A stretch of DNA of 64,000 bases from Anodontia alba (lineage: Eukaryota > Mollusca > Bivalvia > Lucinida > Lucinidae): positions 24,076,933 to 24,140,932 of the forward strand of contig OZ024827.1 of NCBI GenBank assembly GCA_964016985.1, in the 5' to 3' direction. Below, one piece after another: positions 32,080 through 41,705 of this stretch. The position numbers were made by a program, and so were the translations under genes. The notes below the pieces were generated by a model. That model did no database searches and had not been told where the DNA came from. It saw only the letters and a list, made by a program, of their open reading frames with translations. Position 1 is the stretch's first letter, and each line of letters opens with the position of its first letter.

Positions 32080-33449
32080 TACACTGTAACCTCGTTTTAA
32101 CGCGGCTGTTGCGGTCCAAGAAAGCCGACCGCGTTAGCGGTGATTACCGCGTTATAATTTTGGGGGTACCGACAATCATCATATCGTCGTCAAACAATGT
32201 GTACCCCACCCACCAATACTGTGATCTTTTAAAATGTTGATTTCAGTGCATGTATTGCTGACAAAAAGAAAAATATGTTTTAGATCAATAAAACGTATTC
32301 TACTACAAAAGGTTTTTTATCTATTAAATCCATTTATTATCCTAGTCTGATCAATCAGACAAGTTTTGTCCAGTTTACCGTAAGTTTGTATCGGTCCATA
32401 TATAGATGAGACTGCTAATCGGTATTATTGGTTTTTTTACTCGTCAGACTGTGTATTGGAAGTTTAGCCGAGCGGTTATGTGTATTGGAAAATAACGAAG
32501 TTAAGCAACGTTTTGTGTAAAAATACTAAGATGGGTGACCGCAGAAAAAAAAAAAAATTTTTTTTTTTTTTTTTTTTAAATGTTCTGCTCAGAATTGCGT
32601 TAAAGACAAGGAGTGTAAATAAGCGATAAGCTTGATTTTTTTTGCTAGAAACATACTGTACATTTGTATTGTGGGTACTTGTTAGAATCGCGTCGGAAAC
32701 TTGCTTCATGTAGAAATAAATTTCCTACATTATTTTCCGGCCATTGCTACTAATAAAATCACCTGAACACAAAAAACACTGACACCGAAAATAAATACAC
32801 CACACTAAAATAACCGCGGAACCGCAGTTATTTTTTTTTTTTATGTACACAGTCTACTAATCTGAAAAGCAAACATATGATTAATGGCAAAATAAGAATA
32901 AAATATAATGAAAAGAAATACACAAATGAAGCAAGATGCTACAGAAAGTCTTACCGAAGGACGCGAACGTACCTTATGGGTAGGAATGTCTTCACTCAGC
33001 ATTCAATACACTTTTATAAGGGCATAAAGTTAGGGCAGAAATTGCTCAACTTTGTGACACTGAAATGTGTTCGTGTAATCAAAGCGCTAGTAATTATGTT
33101 TGTTGTAACGCTTATCACTCAGTTTTGACAGTATAGGTAATTGTTTGTACAATGTATTAGGTAAAGGTGGTAAAGGTGATTGACAATTACCGTTACATGT
33201 GTTCACGTTTGTAGGTCAACAGGTAGATTTAAGTGCAATGGACCGTTAATCCGCTTAATTGACGGACAGTTTTACCGTTTTTTTTTCTCATAGCTTTGAA
33301 ACCAATACACATTAATTTTTTACCAAAATTCATGAGAAAAAATTGGTTTTTAACTTATTTATGGAGAAAAAAAACGGGAGCCATGGAACACCCGCGTTAT
33401 ACTGATTTCCGCGTTCTAACGATCAGCGTAATAACGAGGTTACAGTGTA
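32080..33449. mobile_element. 1.37-kb TIR element, TACACTGTAACCTCG ends
   Basis: The left end TACACTGTAACCTCGTTTTA and right end TAACGAGGTTACAGTGTA are inverted. Inner matching patches (GCGTTATA near 32149 and 33403) extend the pairing. TA borders and the CCTCGTTATAACG theme fit mariner-type elements. There is no transposase. It contains a 5S-like relic and half an hpA hairpin (about 32660-32700), so it has collected insertions. Confidence 0.75.
32497..32543 (+). mobile_element. 5S-rRNA-like relic (SINE3-type)
   Basis: GAAGTTAAGCAACG matches the box A region of animal 5S rRNA. After 19 bases, GATGGGTGACCGC matches box C, with the same spacing as in 5S genes. The 5' and 3' parts of 5S rRNA are missing, so it is not a 5S gene. 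It is probably the head of a 5S-derived SINE, followed by poly-A. A tRNA-like TAGCCGAGCGGTTATG lies just before it. Confidence 0.7.
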
Positions 33450-33616
33450 CTGCATGAACTATAAATAGCTTTGTTTGTCCGAAATTTTAGTAGTTATTTT
33501 ACGCATTGCAGATGCCAAATGTGACAGCTTTCATTATTGTCCCCATGCTTTTGTACCTGATATGACAAACTTCATAAAGCGTTGCAAGTTTCGGACAAAC
33601 AAATGACGTATTGTTT

Positions 33617-33925
33617 ACCTGTGGAACACCGTTCGCTTAGGTTTTTCAAAATTAATACTGGGAAAACTTGTGGTAAAATATGTATCTACCTACTAAGAGT
33701 ACACTTAAAAAAAGATCAGCAAATGACTTATTTGATGATGTTTAAGTAATTCTTTTTTCTGTTTTGTTTATAAAAGCATATGTTGTGGGTACTCGTTTGA
33801 ACTGCATCGACAAGTCGATGCAATTCATATGGGTACCCACAACATATATGTAGACAAAAAGTACACTGGATATAATCTGAAGACTACAAAATCGCTTGAC
33901 TGCGCTTATAGGGGTATGTGCAGTA
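33617..33925. mobile_element. TTACCGCAC-type element with inner hairpin
   Basis: Sister of 49047-49378. It shares CGCTTAGGTTTTTCAAAATT, GGGAAAACTTGTGGTAAAAT and the right part GACTGCGCTTATAGGGGTAT. The hairpin CATATGTTGTGGGTACTCGT with ATGGGTACCCACAACATAT sits in the middle around GCATCGACAAGTCGATGC. Confidence 0.75.
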
Positions 33926-34209
33926 ATCGGGTTGAATATGATATTTAGGATATGAATGTGGATTTGATGCTCTCAGTATTATGCTGGTTTTACCTTTGGA
34001 AATGTAGGAATCAGTTCACTGGCACACAGTAGGGCTGTAAATAAGTTGTTAGTTTGTCTACAAAAATTAGATTTTCTTATTTCTGCACGAAAATGTACAT
34101 GTATACAGTGGCAACCAGTGAAAAATAATTTAAATGGGAAATGAGAACCCAAAGTTCATGTTAAAGAGAGAAAAAGGAAAATTGCTCATCTGAATAGCTT
34201 TTTGATCTG

Positions 34210-34415
34210 GAGCCCAGAAACATGGCGGTTTAGCTCCAGAGGAGGGGTTTTTGGTAATTTTTTTTTTCTAATTTCTCGGTGAAAATGTGTGTTGTGGGTA
34301 CTCATTACAAGCACCTCATTAAGGCACTTCTAATCAGTACCCACAACATAATTTTTTATGGAGAATTAAGAAAAATATCAATATTTTTGGTTGAAAAAAA
34401 TGTCTTAATTGGAGT
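34210..34415. repeat. hpA foldback
   Basis: GTGTGTTGTGGGTACTCATT and AATCAGTACCCACAACATAA are the arms, around CACCTCATTAAGGC. Ends AGCTCCAGAGGAGGGG and TCTTAATTGGAGTG are eroded. Confidence 0.75.
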
Positions 34416-34473
34416 GCAGACATTAGAGGCAGGTGTGTTATATGTTGTGACTCAAGTTTCCTGGTTAGTGAGT

Positions 34474-34672
34474 CTGTTATCACTTAGCATGCTGGGTAAA
34501 ATTTTCAGCAGACGACAGTTGGAAATATTTTTCCTATTTTTCACAGGATATAGACATTGATATTTCATGCATATTAGGAGACAGTTTGATAATGTCAAAG
34601 CCTATTTTCTGGGGAAAATAAGAAAAAAGTTGCCTGCTTAAATTGCCCAGAGGGTGGTAAAAGTTAAAGTAC
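34474..34672. repeat. E foldback
   Basis: Ends TTAGCATGCTGGGTAAAATT and the eroded inverse near 34650-34672. The inner arms ATATTTCATGCATATTAGGA and GAGACAGTTTGATAATGTC are diverged. Confidence 0.65.
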
Positions 34673-34689
34673 CAAACATCATTGCTTAT

Positions 34690-34935
34690 TAACACTTCCA
34701 TGCTATGGGCCAATTCAGCAGACGGACAAGCTGATGATATTTCACTTATTTTTCCTAGAAAATAGCATCTGACACTTCATGCAAATTGTCTCTTCAGGAC
34801 TCTTTGTCATTTGCTGAATGTAAAATTGCAACAGGAGACAGTTTGCATAAAGTGTCAAATTCTGTTTTCTGGGAAAAATAAGAAAAAATATTTCAAAATG
34901 TTGTCTGTTGAAATTTTACCTAGGCTATGTAAATA
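34690..34935. repeat. E foldback
   Basis: TTAACACTTCCATGCTATGG starts it. ACACTTCATGCAAATTGTCT pairs with AGACAGTTTGCATAAAGTGT. GTCTGTTGAAATTTTACC ends it. Confidence 0.75.
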
Positions 34936-34993
34936 TATCTAGCTGTGTTAGGTACATGTGCCTTTGAACAGGTACAAGAGTACCTAAATAGTC

Positions 34994-35169
34994 CATAGCT
35001 CTTGGTAAGGCGCTTTTTTCAGCCAAAAAGTATCTATATTTTTCTTATTTCTCGACAAAAATGTTGTGTGTACTCATTAGAAGTGCCTCGCTCTGTACCC
35101 ACAACATATATTTTCGTCAAGAAATTAGAAAAATATTTACCTGATACCCCCCTCTTATCAAGACCTATG
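34994..35169. repeat. hpA foldback, inner arms shortened
   Basis: Ends CATAGCTCTTGGTAAGGCGC and CTCTTATCAAGACCTATG. The CTCGACAAAAATGTTGTG and ACAACATATATTTTCGTC arms pair. Confidence 0.8.
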
Positions 35170-35357
35170 TTAAATACTGTAGAAATCCTAAGAATTGGGT
35201 CAGACAGGCCTTAGCAAACAATGTAGAACCAGATCAGCATCTGATCAGAATCTGTGCTGTTTGCTGCTCATAGTGAATTTTTGAAATACAGGTAGGACCA
35301 AAGTCATAATAATATCAAAGCACTGAGAGTGCTGATGGGGGCGGTTGCCTGAACTCA

Positions 35358-35570
35358 TTAACCCTTGTCCTGCTGAATAAATTATGAAGCCACGCCCACT
35401 CTTAATTTCAGCCAGTCAGATTGCTTGATCTGGATTGTTGCTATAAATTCACATACTTAATGGCAAACAGTGCAGTTCCAGATCAGTTGGCTTCTTCAGA
35501 AGCCAACTGATCTGGATCTACACTGTTTGCAATGGCAGGATATATCTGGGTTCAGCAGGACAAAGGTTGA
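35358..35570 (+). mobile_element. ttB MITE
   Basis: TTAACCCTTGTCCTGCTGAA at the left; GTTCAGCAGGACAAAGGTTGA at the right, with TTAA changed to TTGA. The core palindrome is intact. Confidence 0.86.
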
Positions 35571-35954
35571 TTGGGATTTAGTTGAAAGTAAAAAAAAAAA
35601 AAAAAAATGCAATAACTAAACAATACTTGACAAACCCTTTTCTGCCCTTTTTCTGTGGTTTCAGGGATGACTTTCGAGTGTTGGATTTACAATGATTTTT
35701 GATGGCCTGTTAAAAGGTTTGTGAACTGGATTGGGGAGTGATCCAGCAAAAAAAAAAAAAAAAAAAAAAAAATGAAAACGAAAATGCTTACTGCGTGACT
35801 GTCATTTTTTCCCGACCTATTATTGTTCATTTTTCTAAAACATGAAAGTAAGGTCTCAAATTTACTGACAAAAATCAATATCACTCATCATATCAGTGGA
35901 TAGAGCAGTTGCTTAACACAGGCTGTACAAAGGGAAACAACTCAGTTTTTTATT

Positions 35955-36148
35955 GGCAACATTTATTCCGAGATAAGATAAAAAAATCATTTCATTTTTG
36001 ATGCGGTTATAAAATGAAAGACTAACTGAAATTTTACAGGCTGTCAGGTGCCACAATTTATGATCCCATTAATACCATATATCAATTTAGTAAACCTTTC
36101 TTTCTTGGCTAATAAAATGTCAATTTTTGAGGAATCTGGAGCCTTTAA
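35955..36148. repeat. partial copy of the 600-bp foldback
   Basis: GAAATTTTACAGGCTGTCAG, TTAATACCATATATCAATTT and GGAGCCTTTAAATGC match the right half of 18947-19548. Confidence 0.75.
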
Positions 36149-36188
36149 ATGCAGGATTTAGCGTTATCTGTGTTAGTAGGGATCTATC

Positions 36189-36257
36189 TGTGTGTGTGTG
36201 TGTGTGTGTGCGTGTGTGTGTGTGTGTGGGTGGGGGTGGGTGGGGGAGGGGTGGGGG
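36189..36257. repeat. GT microsatellite and G-rich tract
   Basis: About 20 GT dinucleotides are followed by GGGTGGGGG blocks. Confidence 0.9.
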
Positions 36258-36505
36258 GGATGTTAGATAGATATTATATATGGTAGCTCACTCAAGCTAA
36301 ATGGGTCGTTGAAATATGTTAAATTTGGTGGTAATAAACCGCTCCCTATAATGTTTTCTTGGGTTTCTTGAAAACAAAAATAGGAAAACAATGCCTTTTA
36401 AACTTTGTCAAATATAGGACAATATAGGATAGTCATCCAAATACTGGTCTAGGACAAATATAGGATATAGGACAAAAGTTATAGTGACTGTCCTGAACTC
36501 CTTTC

Positions 36506-36711
36506 TTAACCCCGGCTTGTCATGCTGAATAAATTGAGATGCCACGCCCATTTCTAATTTTCAGCCAAAGAGATTACTTGATCCAGATTGTTGATATAAA
36601 TTCACATACTTAATGGCAAACAGTGCAGATCCAGATCAGTTGGCTTCTTCAGATCTACACTGTTTGCAAAGGCAGGACAATATTATCCGGGTTCAGCAGG
36701 ACAAGGGTTAA
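36506..36711 (+). mobile_element. ttB MITE, core half deleted
   Basis: TTAACCCCGGCTTGTCATGC at the left, CAGCAGGACAAGGGTTAA at the right. One arm of the core (after GGCTTCTTCAGATC) has been lost, a plausible deletion across the hairpin. Confidence 0.83.
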
Positions 36712-36744
36712 CAATTATAACTTAATAAGCAAATTCAGCAGATT

Positions 36745-36920
36745 TCAAATTGATTTTTTTTTTATTATTATTCCCTGAAAATAGGCTTTGACATTTCATG
36801 CAAATTGTCTCCATAGAGACAGTTAATTTGAAATATCAAAACCTGTTTTCTGGAAAAGATAAGGAAAATATTTCAGAGTGTCATCTGTTGAAATTTTTTA
36901 CCCAGCATGCCAAGCATTAA
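36745..36920. repeat. E foldback
   Basis: TTGACATTTCATGCAAATTG with TTAATTTGAAATATCAAAAC are inner arms; GTCATCTGTTGAAATTTTTT ACCCAGCATGCC is the right end. Confidence 0.68.
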
Positions 36921-37139
36921 TTACAGTCTAGTTGGTTAATGTAATGTTTGTTTCTGTCTTCCTGAGGAAAAAAATTACAACAAAAGTTGTGCAAATGTTG
37001 CACAATACATTTGTAAAAGTAACAAAACATAACTGGCAAAATTATGCATATGGATCTTTGTTATTGAATAATACTGTTGTCAACCGGCAGACAATGGAAA
37101 AATATTTGCAACTAAGAACTTTTACCTTTAATACCATTC

Positions 37140-37335
37140 TCTAGGCTAATTCAGCAGATCAAAATTGATGATATTATTCTTATTTGTCCCAGAATAAAGG
37201 CTTTGACATTTCATGCAAATTATCAGCTAACAAGACAATTTGCATTAAGTGTTAAAGCCTTTGTAGAAAAAAAATAAGAAAAGTATCTCAAAATGTCATC
37301 TGCTGAAATTTCTACCCAGAGTGTTAAGCGTTAAT
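37140..37335. repeat. E foldback
   Basis: CTAGGCTAATTCAGCAGATC starts it, ACATTTCATGCAAATTATC and GACAATTTGCATTAAGTGTT pair, and CATCTGCTGAAATTTCTACC ends it. Confidence 0.72.
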
Positions 37336-37688
37336 GACTGGGTGTAATGGGCGACTAGGCAAAAGAAGTCCTCCTATCAAAATCAGCCTATCAGATTATC
37401 TGAATTATCCCTTGACCCTGAAAGTGATAAGCAAAATTGTAGCAGACAACATTTCTAAAAAAATTTTTTTTAATTTTTCACAGAAAATAAGGTGCATTTA
37501 ATGAGTACCCACAACATGTTTTTATGGTAAAAATTGAGAAAAGTATCCCAGAATTATCCTGAAACATTCTTCCTTAACAAGTCCTGACGGCAAGTTAGAG
37601 AAAATTTACTTTCTGACATGTTCCTAACTTAGACTCCCTGCATATCCACTCAGTCTGATCAATTTTCACTGTCTTTCCTGAAGAGGGT

Positions 37689-37894
37689 TTAACCCTTCTC
37701 TTGCTGAATCTGACATGCCCTGTCTTAGCAAACAGTGTAGATCCAGATCAGTTGGCTTCTGAAGCCAACTGATCTGGATCTGCACTGTTTGTCAATAAAT
37801 ATGTGAATTTCTATCAAAAACCCGTATCAAGTAATCTGGCTGGAAATTAGAAGTGGGCGTGACATCTTTATTTATTCAGCATGAGAAGGGTTAA
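37689..37894 (-). mobile_element. ttB MITE
   Basis: TTAACCCTTCTCTTGCTGAA at the left, TCAGCATGAGAAGGGTTAA at the right. The core GATCAGTTGGCTTCTGAAGC is a near-perfect palindrome. Confidence 0.87.
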
Positions 37895-37977
37895 GGTACA
37901 CTTTCTGATTTTGAAGATCACATGTTTATGTCAGAAAATAAAAATAACAATTTACCTAGAGTAGAACTCTATGTGTT

Positions 37978-38210
37978 TTAACCCATTGTAGGTGAGAAAC
38001 CCCTAAAAGGGTTATTGATACACAGTGCAGACCCAGATCAGACGCTGTGTTTTGTGGCATCTGATCAGGGTCTTCCACTGTTTGCATTAAGTTGAGCCAT
38101 TTTTCCCTCGGAATATCTAAATCTCATAACCTGACCTACCTAAAATTGAAATTGGACTCTTCCATTACATAATGTGGGTCACAGAGTTCATTCAGTCTAC
38201 AACAGGTTAA
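37978..38210 (+). mobile_element. ttD MITE
   Basis: TTAACCCATTGTAGGTGAGA at the left; CAGTCTACAACAGGTTAA at the right. The core GACCCAGATCAGACGCTG pairs with GTGGCATCTGATCAGGGTC. Confidence 0.84.
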
Positions 38211-38284
38211 TAATGAGAGCCAGTCACTGCAACAGCAGAGAGGATGCTTTTTATTTTATTTTATTTTTTTTTTTTAAGAAAATA

Positions 38285-38702
38285 CTGTATTTACTCCAAA
38301 TATTGGGATGCCTTAAATCCTTACCAAAGCTCTTGATAAGGTGCTTTTTTTCAACCAAAAGTTATCTATATTTTTCTTATTTCTTGACCAAAACATATGT
38401 TCTGGGTACACATTAGAAGTGTCTCGCCGAGGCGCTTCTGATTACCCACAACGTATATTTTCATTGAGAATAAGAAAAAAAATTTACCTGATACCCCCTC
38501 TTCTCAAGACCTATGCCCCTTACCATATTTTTCCTAAAATTTGAACAACTTTATTTGACTATTTCAGTGAGTCTGAAAACAGATGAATGAATGACTTACA
38601 GTGTAGACCCTGATTAGAAACTGCATTCTGCAGTATCTGATCTGGGTCCACACTGTTTGCTCAGGCCTGTCTGTCCTAGTACTTAGGGTTATTATGGTAA
38701 GG
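38285..38702. repeat. coreG repeat with an hpA foldback nested in it
   Basis: ACTGTATTTACTCCAAATAT at the left and ACTTAGGGTTATTATGGTAA at the right are coreG ends. The hpA copy at 38325-38520 interrupts the left part. CCTTACCA occurs at both edges of the interruption, a possible 8-bp target duplication. Confidence 0.75.
38325..38520. repeat. hpA foldback
   Basis: AAGCTCTTGATAAGGTGC and CCTCTTCTCAAGACCTATG are ends. TCTGGGTACACATTAGAAGT and CGCTTCTGATTACCCACA pair around GTCTCGCCGAGGC. Confidence 0.8.
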
Positions 38703-39052
38703 CTGGAATGATTTTCAGAGACAATTCACATGGCATGTCAAGCTTTATCTCAGAAAGGTAAAAAATATTTTATTTTAGAATGTTGTTTGCTACAAATTTG
38801 AATGGAGCTAATCTGTTATTTGTTTACAAAGAGTGAATTCATTTTCATTCCTCAACATCCTGTTGGCAAAGTAAGGATCTGATGAAAGTTGTTTTTCCTT
38901 ACTCTAAAAATACAACTGATCTTGTTATAATCTTGTTTTTGCTCTCAAATTGCCTCCAGAATTATGAATTATCGGGCCCTATTTTTTCAAGGAAAAAGAA
39001 TGTACATAGCACAGTGTTTAAATTCAGCATACATATGCAGTAAACATTTTTA

Positions 39053-39266
39053 TTAACCCTTGTCCTGCTGAACCCGGATATACCATGCCTTTGCAAACAA
39101 TGTAGATCCAGATCAGTTGGCTTCTGAAGAAGCCAACTGATCTGGATCTACACTGTTTGCCATTGAGTATGCAAATTTATAGCAACAATCCGGATCAAGT
39201 AATTTGATTGGCTGTAAATTAGAAGTGGGTGTGGCATCTTAATTTATTCAGCAGGACAAGGGTTAA
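39053..39266 (-). mobile_element. ttB MITE
   Basis: TTAACCCTTGTCCTGCTGAA then CCCGGATATACC at the left; TTCAGCAGGACAAGGGTTAA at the right. The core GTTGGCTTCTGAAGAAGCCA is palindromic. Confidence 0.88.
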
Positions 39267-39431
39267 GCTCTCCAGAGGTAAAGTAGTGCATTGTAGCTCT
39301 AGGTAAACAAAGCTTTTGTGGGTAAAAGATCAATATTTTTCTTGTTCATTATAAAAAAAACAAAACAAAAAAAACAAAAATAAAATGGTGTGTTTTGGGC
39401 ACATCACCTGAACATGGAGATTAAAATGTGT

Positions 39432-39652
39432 ACAGTAAATTTCCTAAAATTTCGAACACTTTATTCCATATTCTTTTGGCTTAAATTTTGCTTTTTATGC
39501 AGCAGTTTCTTTAAATATTTAGTGGAATGGCAAACAGTGTAGACCCTGATCAGACTGCTCATTCAGGAGCAGTCTGATCAGGGTCTACACTGTTTGCATA
39601 TGTCATTTTGTCAGACGCTTTAGTGTTCAAATTTTTAGGACATTTACCGTAC
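39432..39652. repeat. coreG2 repeat with long perfect hairpin
   Basis: ACAGTAAATTTCCTAAAATT and TTTTTAGGACATTTACCGTA are ends. GTAGACCCTGATCAGACTGC pairs perfectly with GCAGTCTGATCAGGGTCTAC around TCATTCAGGA. Confidence 0.83.
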
Positions 39653-39799
39653 CCTGAATGTGTGTTTCTGTGGAGAAATTAAAAAAAAAAAAAAAAATCA
39701 TAGCTCTGGAAATAAAGTTCATATAATACTGGTAATAAATATTTTTCTTATTTCTCCACAAAACATTACATGGAAACTCAACAGAAGTGTGTACATGTA

Positions 39800-40027
39800 T
39801 TAGCATTTTGCAAGGTCTGATCAGGGTCTACGCTGTTCGCTCAGGACAGCCTGTCCAAGTACTTAGAGTAAATAGTTGGATGAGTGACAAACAATGTAGA
39901 TCCTGACAAGATGCTGCCTGCATTCTGCCATTCCACTACGTATTTTAAGGAACAACTGCATGAAAAACAAAATTCAGGCAAAAATAGTATGGAATAAAGT
40001 CCTCAAAATTTTAGGACAATTACCGTA
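39800..40027. repeat. coreG2 relic abutting PSKH1 exon 3
   Basis: CAAGGTCTGATCAGGGTCTA and GTAGATCCTGACAAGATGC are core arms. TCAAAATTTTAGGACAATTA and CCGTA form the right end, about 40 bases before the exon 3 acceptor. Confidence 0.65.
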
Positions 40028-40067
40028 TGTCTTTGAAACTAAGATTTATTTTTATATCTCATTGCAG

Positions 40068-40427
40068 CACTGGAAAGATGTATCAACCTTAGCAAAGGAT
40101 TTTATTGACAAATGCCTAGTCCTTGATCCAAATCAACGTTTAACCGGATCTCAGGCCTTGAAACACCCGTGGATTGCAACCAACGCTGCCGGCTCTAGCA
40201 ATAAGAACTTGCATCGGACAATTAGTCAAAACCTCTTGCAAAGAAACTCTACGTATTCCAGAGGAAACAGTTCAAAGAGTGCCAAATCTACGCGATCAAC
40301 GAAATCAAACAAATCCAACAAGTCAGGACGTTCTCTTCGGTCTGAACATAGGCGTGTTCAGCCAGAAGAAATTGATGCTCTCCACCGAGACCCAGAAATA
40401 CGAGCTGACTTGGCTTCACTTGGTTAA
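40068..40427 (+). CDS. PSKH1: PSKH1 coding exon 3 (kinase end and tail)
   Basis: Residues 298-416 and stop TAA 40425-40427. It begins HWKDVSTLAKDFIDKCLVLD after a TTATATCTCATTGCAG acceptor. Kinase subdomain XI is recognised by R321 (DPNQRLT) and HPW at 330-332. Then comes the PSKH1-specific ISQNLLQRNS segment and a Ser/Thr/Lys/Arg-rich run (STRSTKSNKSNKS) with possible phosphorylation or nuclear-speckle relevance, as in vertebrate PSKH1. The final 20 or so residues (EEIDALHRDPEIR...) are acidic and not like the vertebrate end I recall. The open frame extends 36 codons upstream of the acceptor into a MITE relic, and these codons are not part of the protein. Confidence 0.93.
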   Translation, partial: HWKDVSTLAKDFIDKCLVLDPNQRLTGSQALKHPWIATNAAGSSNKNLHRTISQNLLQRNSTYSRGNSSKSAKSTRSTKSNKSNKSGRSLRSEHRRVQPEEIDALHRDPEIRADLASLG

Positions 40428-40900
40428 AGTTATCAGGTTCTGTAGCTCTAGACAAGAGGAGCATCCAGGGCCCAGTTGTTTAAAGCTAACGATGTCGTTA
40501 GTTAACGATTCGTTAAAATTTAAATCGAGTGATACACAAATATGCTGAAATTTTTTGCTGAAAAAATGTGAGTAGCTTTTGCAGTGCAAAAGCTACTCAC
40601 ATTTTTTCAGCAAAAAATATCAGAATATTGTATATTGAATCTGCTAAAACAGTTAACGAAATGACCCTTAACGAGCTCGTTAAGCTAACAACGCTTTGAA
40701 CAACTGGGCCTAGATAAATATTTTGCTTATTTCTCCATGAAAACATATGTTGTAGGTATTCATTAGAAGCACCTCAATGAGGCACTTCTAATGATTACCC
40801 ATATATGTTTTTTATGGAGAAATAAGAAAAATATCGTTTTCTCTGTTGAAAAAAACAAAACATTATCTAGAGTTATGGCAGTTCCTTGAAAACTATCTGG
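40428..40900 (+). other. PSKH1 3' UTR with nested foldbacks
   Basis: An hpA copy begins at GTAGCTCTAGACAAGAGG, about 12 bases after the stop. An F foldback (40468-40710) is inserted in it, and the hpA element resumes with ATTTTGCTTATTTCTCC. If transcribed, the 3' UTR would carry two nested hairpins. No AATAAA is visible before them. Confidence 0.7.
40468..40710. mobile_element. F foldback, GGGCCCAGTTG ends
   Basis: GGGCCCAGTTGTTTAAAGCT and its inverse are ends, with arms GTTAACGATTCGTTAAA and TTAACGAGCTCGTTAAG. The centre GAGTAGCTTTTGCAGTGC pairs with GCAAAAGCTACTC. Three copies in the window are 90% alike or better by eye. No transposase, no clear target duplication. Confidence 0.85.
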
Positions 40901-41084
40901 CCGTTTGTTTAAATATTTGATGAAATATTAATACGAGCATGTCAGTGGTATATGTTGTAATTTTCAGGGCTCTGTTAATAAGATGTTATTTTTGGAGAGA
41001 AAAGTTTGATTAGTTTGCTTATTGAACCCTTAAACTGCCAATCCCAACAATGGTCATCTGCTATGTTGTCGGCTTGGGATTTTA

Positions 41085-41200
41085 AAAGTCATTTTTGCTA
41101 ACGGTGTGCACCCAGATCAGACTGCTCCTTTAGCAGTCTGCTCAGGGTCCACACTGTTTGCCTGTATGCAAAAAAATAGGTTTGAAAAGTTTGCAAGAAT
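41085..41200. repeat. coreG core fragment
   Basis: CACCCAGATCAGACTGCTCC and AGCAGTCTGCTCAGGGTCC with CACTGTTTGCC form the core; E-type ATTCAGCAGACGACAT follows. Confidence 0.65.
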
Positions 41201-41464
41201 ATTCAGCAGACGACATAAACAGACAACATTTTCAGATGCAGATTTTCTTGGCGTTTTAAGAGTTAATTCATAGTTTTAGACAAGAGGGATTAACCCTTTT
41301 AAACAAGAGTTTCTGAAATGGGCTTAACAATCTCTGAATTTGGAAATGTCCATCATTGCAAAGCGAATTTGGAAATGTCTATTGTTGCAAACAGGGGTTT
41401 AGTCAAAAATCAGTCATAGAATGGTAAACAGTGCAGATCCTGATGAGATGGCTTGTTAAGAGCC

Positions 41465-41705
41465 AACCCCCGCCGAGGTCGGCAACATTCTTTCGTGGAG
41501 ATTGATCGTGAAATATTTTCTACGGTCATTCTCTCCCTTCCACTGATTCAAGAGCAGTTGTCAGTTTCTGGCGAAAGAATGTGCACAATACTGGTTAACC
41601 GCTTAGAGGACTAAGCCTGTCCAGTAAACGTGTGGTTAGGTAAACTGACCGCGCTCGACATGACCCCATTGGGTTGACTGGGCCGTAAAACTTCTACACA
41701 AACAA
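41465..41705 (+). mobile_element. S2 SINE lacking its tRNA head
   Basis: ACCCCCGCCGAGGTCGGCAA, TGGCGAAAGAATGTGCAC, GGTTAACCGCTTAGAGG, TAGGTAAACTGACCGCGCTC and TTGGGTTGACTGGGCCG run in one piece, giving the body-to-tail order of the family. Confidence 0.8.

Larger units (their letters stand above)
17772..40067 (+). other. PSKH1 intron 2, MITE nest
   Basis: The 22296-base intron starts GTAATA and ends TATCTCATTGCAG. It is filled with foldback elements (hpA, E, coreG, ttB, ttD, G9, H), SINEs, a Tc1 element and tandem arrays, many nested in each other. No other host exon is convincing. Confidence 0.85.
9332..40427 (+). other. PSKH1: PSKH1 gene span, three coding exons
   Basis: Coding exons at 9332-9523, 17073-17771 and 40068-40427 are separated by introns of 7549 and 22296 bases, all phase 0. 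The spliced frame is 416 codons. I recognise it as PSKH1, a CaMK-group serine/threonine kinase of the Golgi, centrosome and nuclear speckles in vertebrates. It is recognised from the MGC-SSK-PE-P N terminus, the GRGSFSRVVRVE glycine loop and the ISQNLL plus Ser-Lys-Thr-Arg tail. No polyadenylation site is certain; the first AATAAA I noticed after the stop is at about 41942. An untranslated 5' exon outside this reading cannot be excluded. Confidence 0.92.

Noticed and set aside
32497..32543. 5S rRNA gene
   Set aside because: Only the box A to box C segment matches; both ends of 5S rRNA are missing and poly-A follows.
39960..40067. Extension of exon 3 by 36 codons upstream as a separate start
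   Set aside because: A good acceptor at 40067 and the kinase homology begin exactly at HWKDVS; the upstream codons are MITE-derived.
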